From assembly GCA_017979445.1 (NCBI GenBank), contig CM030714.1, forward strand, positions 42,512,826 through 42,576,825: DNA of 64,000 nucleotides, read 5' to 3'. This document shows, piece after piece, positions 58,041 to 64,000 of this stretch. Position numbers and translations under genes: made by a program. The first letter of the stretch is position 1, and every line of letters begins with the position of its first letter. The notes below the pieces were generated by a model. The model was not told the DNA's origin and made no database searches. It saw nothing but the letters and a program-made list of their open reading frames with translations. Source of the stretch: Akebia trifoliata (lineage: Eukaryota > Streptophyta > Magnoliopsida > Ranunculales > Lardizabalaceae).

Positions 58041-58716
58041 GGTATGTTTGATTGCACATGGAAAATAGGGTGAAAAATTAATTTTCATGGAAAATGACAT
58101 TTTTCAAGTGTTTGATTGCACATGGAAATGAAAATTCATTTTCCATCCCAATTAAAAAGTCCACCAAAACATGGATTTTACTTTCCCACCCATATGAGTG
58201 GGAAAGTGAAATTCACCCATATTTTTCATCCCCAATTCTTTCCCACTCATATCTTCTTCTTCCCTACCACCACCACCACCATTACATTAACCTCCTCGTC
58301 GTCATCATTGTCGTCTCCGTCATCATCATCTCCGGTCACCTTCTCTCTCTCTCTCTCTCTTACCTCCTCCGCCACCACCACCACCACATTCTCCCCCAAT
58401 TTTCCTCATCATCTTCTTCCTCACTTATCTCCGTTATTACCACCATCGCCACCATCACCACCACGTTCTCCCTTCTTCTTCTTCACTTACCTCCACCGTC
58501 GCTGCCATATCTTCATCCCTCCCTCTTCCTTCTCATCTTCTTCTTCCTCTCCCCATCCTTCTCCTCTTCTTCTTTTTTCTTATATTTTTTCCATGATTTT
58601 ATCCAAGTAAAGTCAAACAATGATATTTGATTTTCCAACCCTACCTATTTCCACAACTATTTTTCCATGGATTTCAAATTCCATGGAAAGTCACTTTTCA
58701 TGCAATCAAACATACC
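58041..58716. mobile_element. MITE with GGTATGTTTGATTGCA ends and pyrimidine-rich centre
   Basis: Left GGTATGTTTGATTGCACATG is mirrored by right CATGCAATCAAACATACCC. An internal TTTTCATGGAAAA / TTTCCATGGA pair extends the arms, and the left end is partly repeated at 58,109. The centre (58,255-58,580) is a long imperfect CCACCA/TCTTCT-type simple repeat. Two overlapping open frames of 164-178 codons across it are low-complexity artefacts. Confidence 0.65.
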
Positions 58717-59629
58717 CTTAAAAATTTAATGATACCAAAATAAGACTCAATGTAATCCAATAATAATTTTAGCAATTTTTGACTTGATTAAGAAGGTCTT
58801 TTTAATATTTATTTTAATACCTATGATTACACCAATTTTGCATAAAAGTACTTAATTTTAAATTAAATAAAAAGAACCCCCCCTATACATTATAAATTAC
58901 ATTATAACACCACTGTCAACTAATCATTTTTATAGTGATTAATTTATCCTTGTTTTAACAAATACTATCCATATCACATGGACTTCTATGATTTGAGCTA
59001 CTAAGTTATCTACTATATTTATTTATTGGATGCATACATTTTAATTAATTACTCAATTATATAAAGTCAAAATTCTATATTAGTAACCACTTTTTATTTC
59101 ATAATATATTTTTTTAGAAATAAATTTTAACAATGAATGAAAACCTGACATTAATCAATATTTTGTTTCATAATTAAGTTGACTTCAAATGTTGACAACT
59201 AATTGTCTAACATAATAAATTATCGAAATGTAAATCTTAAAACTACCATATGTTAAAACCAAAAATATTGATTATAATATATCACAATTAAATATGTTTT
59301 CAAGAGTATTACTTATAAAATAATTTTATGGGTTTTTAAATCAGGGATATTACAATATCCCACTAATAAGTAGGAAAAATGTAAGGCTTCTCATAGGGTC
59401 TTGGTGTAGCAGGGAGGCCCATCCCATGTGATATAGTTTCAGTTGTGGTTGTTCACGGTTGAGCCAATGGGACTACTTCTCTTTTAAGTGTTCATCAATT
59501 TTTTTTCCTTCAATTAATCAGAATTGCTTTGTGCTACATAATTTAGCATTTTATGGACTTTTTAAAGATGCATTGTTTCTCTCCTACCTTGGATATTCTT
59601 AGAATTAGAGGCATGTTTGTTTCTTATTA
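58717..59629. other. AT-rich intron DNA, nothing recognised
   Basis: No coding or structural signal found. It lies within expanded intron 4 of the patatin-like gene. Confidence 0.4.
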
Positions 59630-59850
59630 ATTATTTACTTCTTGTGTAAGATTAATTGGGAGTCGGTTGACCAATTGTTCATTCATTGTGCCTACGTAAA
59701 TTTAGTGTGGTCTCATTTCCTTTCTATTTTTCATTTGTCTTGGTCCACTCCAAGGTCTTTGATTCAATTCTTTTCTAGCTGGAGGTCTACATTGGTGTAA
59801 GCAAAATAGGGATTTTAGGGGAATTTTTGTTTATGTGGGATCTTAGGGGG
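59630..59850 (+). mobile_element. LINE zf-RVT fragment
   Basis: The frame SCKINWESVDQLFIHCAYVN, then LVWSHFL, matches the zinc-binding end of plant LINE reverse transcriptases (C..ESxxHLFxHCxxxxxLW). It is about 200 bp of degraded sequence, unrelated in length to the fragment at 36,430. Confidence 0.65.
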
Positions 59851-59854
59851 CCTC

Positions 59855-60526
59855 TAATACTATATTAATACTATATTATTAATACTATTAACGACACTTA
59901 TTTTACCTGCCGATAATATATCATATTAACGGCATTTATTGGAAACCGTCGTTAAATAATGTATTAGATGCGCTTTCGAAACCGCCGGTAATAGTATTAA
60001 TTATATATTATTAATATAGTATTAGAAGCATTTTAAAAACCATCGGTAATAGTATTATTTAACGGCGGTTTCTAGTAAATGCCGTTAATATATTATATTA
60101 CCGGCAGGTAAAATAAGTGCCTCTAATACATTATTTAACGGCAGTTTACCATTAATGACGTTAAAAGGATACATTCCCCTCGCTTCATGTAAGCGCTGCT
60201 AATACAGATTTCAGTGGCGGTTTCCAATAAACGCTGTTTATATTAGACATTGCCAGTGGTTTATAACCACAAGTAATAGAAAAATACACTAGGACAAAAG
60301 AGTCTTATTGGTATTTCATAACTGTCGGTAATTGTTCTAAAAATCGCCGCAAAAAAATCTATTATTGTTGGCAGTTCTATAACCACCGTTTCAGCCGCCA
60401 CTATAATTTTCCTCGACGCCATAATTGCCAACCAAACTCTTACCGCCGCTGATATATAATACCGACGCTTCGTTAAAATATAGTGGCGATTTGAAAATGC
60501 CAGTGAAGATCGCTTATTTTGTAGTG
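59855..60526. mobile_element. CACTA-type right end and subterminal array, left end uncertain
   Basis: On the minus strand the unit starts CACTACAAAATAAGCGATCT at 60526. Moving left, blocks such as ACCGCCGGTAATA, GCCGTTAATAT, GGCGGTTTC and TTAACGGC repeat many times in both orientations down to about 59,860. This is typical of CACTA subterminal regions. CACTAGGACAAAAGAGTCTT at 60287 could be the opposite end of a 240-bp derivative, but its flanking triplet ATA does not match GCA after 60526. It differs in sequence from the large element at 45,323. Confidence 0.65.
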
Positions 60527-61022
60527 GCACTGCAGACACTACTTGCCATGAGCCACATCGCAGAGGAGATTTTGAAATACAATCCAAAATTTTCAGCTTT
60601 CAAGCCAATGGATTGCACTAGTTTCTTAATACTTTCACTTGGGATTGGGACAGCTAAGCGTGAGGAGTGATACAACACATCTGTGGCCGCTAAGTGGGGC
60701 TTGCTTGGATGGTTGTATAATGGTGGATACACACCCTTGATTGATCTTTTCACTGATGCAAGCTCAGATGTGGTAGGCATTCATGCTTCTGTTCTATTCC
60801 AAGCCAATCACTCCAAGAAGAACTATCTCCGAATTCAGGTACTAAGCCATGTTAGTAAAATTGATTGATTGAATGAATTTTTATTTTTATTTTGGCCAAA
60901 ATCAAAATTTAGCTCCAAATTATTGATTTTGCACCAATCTTGTTCTTCTATTTAATTCTACCTAACAATATGCTTCCCACAAAGGAAAATGTCTTCATAT
61001 TTGCCCTCAATACATTAAACAA

Positions 61023-61073
<51 letters not shown>
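61023..61073. repeat. (TA)n microsatellite
   Basis: About 25 uninterrupted TA units between patatin-like exon 5 and the duplicated IGPS block. Confidence 0.97.
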
Positions 61074-61075
<2 letters not shown>

Positions 61076-61202
61076 CCTTCTAAAAATTAAACTAGGGAGG
61101 AAAGTTGAGATTATTTTATCACATTAAATGATTCTCTCCCCTTGCTTATAGAAGGATGTAAGGTTGATTTTTTGGTGAGGATTGACACTTTGCATTGAGT
61201 TT

Positions 61203-62250
61203 CTTCATCAATTATTACATTCTCTCAGCGTGCAGACTTTGGTTTAATTCTTCAACAGGTTCAGATAGCTCAAGCTTTTGAGAAAGGTGGAGCAGCATGC
61301 CTCAGTGTGTTGACAGATGCAAAATACTTCCAGGTAAAGTTTTTGCATGATGGCATAAGTTCAAGGATAGAAGGCTGGTTGAAAGTTGAAACATTAATTA
61401 TTTTTCTAGACACTTTTGTCTTTATTTTGGTTTTATTAAATGCAGGGAAGCTTTGAAAATTTGGAAGCTATACGTAATGCTGGAATAAAGTTCTTTTCTT
61501 GTTAAAGATGTCCTCTTTGCTGCCTCATCTTTACTTGTATGTTTTATTTATTGGTTTCTTGGTCTGTAAACTTCTGGCTTGAGCAAGAATTACAGTGCCC
61601 CCTTCTTTGGAAAGAATTCATCATTGATGCGTGGCAAATTTACTATGCTTGAACAAAAGGGGCAGATGCAATTCTTTTGATTGCCGCTGTATTGCCTGAT
61701 ATTGATATCAAATACATGACCAAGATCTGCAAAATGCTTGGGTTGGCAGCACTGGTTGAGGTCTGTAGGTTTTCTTTAGTCATAATTACATTTCTTTTTC
61801 TAGCTTAAGTGCCTAAACTGTGATCCTGCATTCCTCGGATAAAACATAGTTACTATTTCTCAAGGTTAATACAGTCATTTTGTTCAAGTCAATCATTAGT
61901 AGATTTCATTGTTTGAAATTATTTCTTGTAAGTCCTTACAATAACTTTGAGTCACTCTATCAGTTGTTCTCACCATTATCAATTTTCTTGTTGTGGGTGT
62001 GCTGAATTCAAAAGAATTTTTTAACTGATCTTACCTTTTAAGACATGTCCTCGATTAACTTTTGTTCCTCTCTTTTGCTCCAACCTTTGGGTCTATAAAA
62101 CTTCTATCAAAATTTCTGAATGGAAAGAAAAGGAAATAGTAAATGATTTTTCATTGTTTATATTTGTTTTGAAGGTGCACGATGAAAGGGAAATGGATCG
62201 TGTTCTAGCAATAGAAGGGATCGAACTTGTTGGCATCAACAACCGTAACT
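61203..62250 (+). pseudogene. Partial IGPS copy (exons 4-7)
   Basis: Corresponds to 37,232-38,302. Exon 4 copy 61259-61333 is intact. Exon 5 copy (from 61446) has lost its GT donor (AAAG|TTCTTT where the gene has AAAG|GTCTTT). Exon 6 copy 61596-61760 has Cys to Trp in the LLCKEF segment and TGA at 61650-61652, where the gene has CGA. Exon 7 copy starts at 62175 and stops at AACCGTAAC (62249), where similarity ends. Introns are retained, so this is a DNA duplication, not a processed copy. Exons 1-3 and 8-10 are absent. It cannot make the enzyme. Confidence 0.95.
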
Positions 62251-62462
62251 TTGTTAAATTTTAAAGTTAATTTTCTAGAAGTCTTATTTTATTTTAAGGG
62301 TTGTAGTGAGGGTATTTATGTAATTTTGTATAGGTCCCACTTTACATGTGCCGTTGACACATGTCACTTTCTTTGTCTTCTCTACCGCATCACCTTTGTA
62401 TTTTTCCATTTAACCATTATTTCTTTTCCGATGTACTCTTCTAGAATCTCCACCTTCATTGA
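62251..62462. other. Filler between the two duplicated IGPS blocks
   Basis: About 210 bp with no match to 38,303-39,567 of the parent locus. It replaces IGPS exons 8-10 and their introns. No gene recognised. Confidence 0.6.
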
Positions 62463-63515
62463 TGTAACACACCATTGAATCTTTGATTAACTAACTTGGG
62501 TCACTTATTCTTGTCTAAAAGACTATTCTTTGGTCATATGAATCAAATGGTTCTGGTTCTCTCTTCATTTCTGTTGTACTTCTATGGCACTTCTGTAGAT
62601 GTTCCCATCTAGAAATGGTAAGAAAGTTCGAATTCATGACAAAACCATGTCCACAACTATTCAGGTCATTAAGATAAAATATAGATGAAAGACCTACTGA
62701 GAGCATATGGTGTGATTTGGACAGAATGAAGAGATTTTAACTCACAAAGAGAAAATTTCAAGTAATATTCTTCATTCATTACTATAATTTCTTTGTTCAA
62801 TTTATTATTATAGACATCCAATTCCTAAATGTTTTGGTGAATATTCGAAATACCCCATTGTTTTCAAATTAATCACATTGACTCCTCGACCTCAGTCCTC
62901 TCTTATGGACTAATGGACAATGATTTAAATGCCCTGCCCTCATTCTCAAATATAGTGATGCTATAACTTGGTCCTTCTCCAAGAAGGCCAAGTAAATGAT
63001 AATGAATGTATCATCTGCTAAAAACACATGAACAAGAATCAAAATAATGGGTTCTCTGTTAAATGTTCTCAAAGAAAAAGAGTGAATAGTTGTTCAGGAT
63101 CCTAATTTTGGGGGTGTATGCTTCTTTTTATTAAGTTTTGAATTGTGGATAAGTTAGAATTTTAATCAAGATTGATGTGGGTCACTGGGTAATTTAATTA
63201 TAGGGTTTTATTTAGGATTTAGAAGATTTCAGGTCAGCAAAGAATTCTTAAAGTTCTTTTAAATCATTGATAGTTTTGGTGATTTTTGATGGATTTCAGG
63301 TCATTGATTTAGTGGTATAGTTTTTCGTAGAATAATGATTTTTTGACGCCCCCATCACATCACTGTAGATACATTGCCTCAGGATACATAGAATCATAAA
63401 TCTTTTTCTTGTGTATCACGAGGCAAATGATTTGCGGTTCTGTGATAGGGCGTTAGGGGGTGTATGTCAAAGGGGGGCGTTAGATTATCAAGACTCTTTT
63501 CCGTCAGAGTTTTGT
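62463..63515. repeat. Copy of the IGPS 3'-flank block
   Basis: Corresponds to 39,568-40,652 in order and orientation, with small deletions. It includes the shared foldback MITE. Similarity fades after CAGAGTTTTGTAA (about 63,505-63,517). Confidence 0.9.
63335..63490. mobile_element. Foldback MITE family A, copy 9 (shared insertion)
   Basis: ATGATTTTTTGACGCCCCC and GGGGGGCGTTAGATTATC are inverted. The apex carries AATCATAAATCTTTTTC. It occupies the same place as copy 6 within the duplicated block. Confidence 0.8.
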
Positions 63516-64000
63516 AATACTTTCTGGAGTTTCAGGGCCTCCACAATGAGGGGAGGCTTCCAAGTGATTGTGACTTGTATTTACTATTTTTATTTACGCA
63601 AATTGATTTTCAATCTTGATTTTGATTTTGTTTGATGTTTAGGAAATTTAGGGGACCCTATCTCCAATCCATCGTTTTGAACTTCATCTTAATCCCTTCT
63701 AAAAAATCCTATCTTCTTTAGGTTTGAAGGTTCAGTATATTAATATTAATGTTGAAGATTAGGGTTAGAAGAATTTACCTGACTGGTTTTGGAAAATGAA
63801 ATTATTAAGGTCATCATCATCTTACATTATTTTATTAGAAAAGATTGAGGTCAAGGGGGGCATGTGGGTGTTTTAGTTAATATTTGATATACCCCCAATG
63901 TTTAAAACAGATGACATTGCCCTTCACTACTTTAAGGTATTCTCTCATATAGTTGTAGTAATGAGACATGACCTAATGGTGTTTATTTAGGGGGCGATTG
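63516..64000. other. Terminal stretch, nothing recognised
   Basis: AT-rich. ATATTTGATATACCCCCAAT near 63,880 loosely recalls ATATTCGAAATACCCCATTG at 62,840. No missing patatin-like or IGPS exon was found. Confidence 0.4.

Larger units (their letters stand above)
45297..60838 (+). pseudogene. Patatin-like lipid acyl hydrolase gene, interrupted by transposons
   Basis: Recognisable exons: 45297-45322 plus 52463 to about 52,595 (MATSTDPP, then VLNIDGGSIRGII, the oxyanion-hole motif), 52715-52900, 53475 to about 53,660, 53746-53907 and 60536-60838. Exon 2 holds [17 protein letters not shown] with the nucleophile Ser of GxSxG. Exon 3 has [19 protein letters not shown]. Exon 4 ends [12 protein letters not shown] with the partner Asp of DGG. 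Exon 5 has KWGLLGWL and TPLIDLFTDASSD. The family hydrolyses acyl groups from phospho- and galactolipids in the cytosol or at membranes. Damage: a CACTA element in exon 1; a 46-bp tandem duplication; a frame change needed before VLNIDGG; an unclear exon 3 donor; TGA at 60668-60670; a CACTA end against the exon 5 acceptor; and no final exon before the duplicated IGPS block. Family certain, function lost. Confidence 0.9.

Noticed and set aside
58094..58630. Two overlapping open frames of 164-178 codons
   Set aside because: They run through a CCACCA/TCTTCT simple repeat inside a MITE; the residues are runs of Ser, His, Pro and Leu with no domain.
60287..60526. A 240-bp CACTA derivative bounded by CACTAGG and its inverse
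   Set aside because: The termini are similar, but the flanking triplets (ATA and GCA) do not match and the subterminal repeats continue left of 60287, so the left boundary is left open.

Overview
The window is nuclear DNA of a flowering plant, most likely a eudicot. It is AT-rich, its genes have many small exons with plant-type splice sites, and much of the rest is transposon debris. The recognised proteins (peroxisomal pseudouridine-5'-phosphate glycosidase, plastid indole-3-glycerol-phosphate synthase, UGT73-type glycosyltransferase, patatin-like lipase, glyoxysomal malate dehydrogenase, FVE/MSI4, EMC4) are all plant families. The species cannot be named from the sequence.

Layout. 1-141 is the 3' end of an unidentified + strand gene. 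142-12,100 holds no complete gene. It contains an orphan promoter/5' leader (about 3,038-3,420), foldback elements and a tRNA-derived SINE-like repeat. 12,149-18,842 (minus) is an intact 12-exon pseudouridine-5'-phosphate glycosidase gene with several elements in its introns. 21,460-22,070 is a two-exon remnant of glyoxysomal malate dehydrogenase. 23,564-30,811 is a nested insertion: a small hAT-type element split by a degenerate Ty1/copia retrotransposon and by a solo LTR, with target duplications visible at all three levels. 31,000-33,400 is MITE-rich. 33,951-39,371 (+) is an intact 10-exon indole-3-glycerol-phosphate synthase gene with a LINE fragment in intron 3. 40,752-41,528 (minus) is the N-terminal half of a UDP-glycosyltransferase gene.

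45,297-60,838 is a patatin-like gene broken several times. A 7.1-kb CACTA transposon (45,323-52,459, target duplication CAC) sits in its first exon. Exon 1 also has a 46-bp tandem duplication. A second CACTA end abuts the last visible splice acceptor, and exon 5 has an in-frame TGA. The large CACTA carries exon fragments, with introns and splice sites, of at least two unrelated host genes: EMC4 and the WD40 chromatin protein FVE/MSI4. All lie on its minus strand downstream of a CT-rich leader, so it is a Pack-CACTA, and it is the most interesting object here. Directly after the patatin exon lies a rearranged second copy (61,203-63,515) of part of the indole-3-glycerol-phosphate synthase locus, including that locus's downstream MITE.

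Only two genes look functional. One acts in peroxisomal pseudouridine breakdown and the other in plastid tryptophan synthesis; nothing links them in a pathway. The rest records gene capture, segmental duplication and nested transposition. All gene models were made by eye from reading frames, splice sites and remembered family motifs; no alignment or database search was run.
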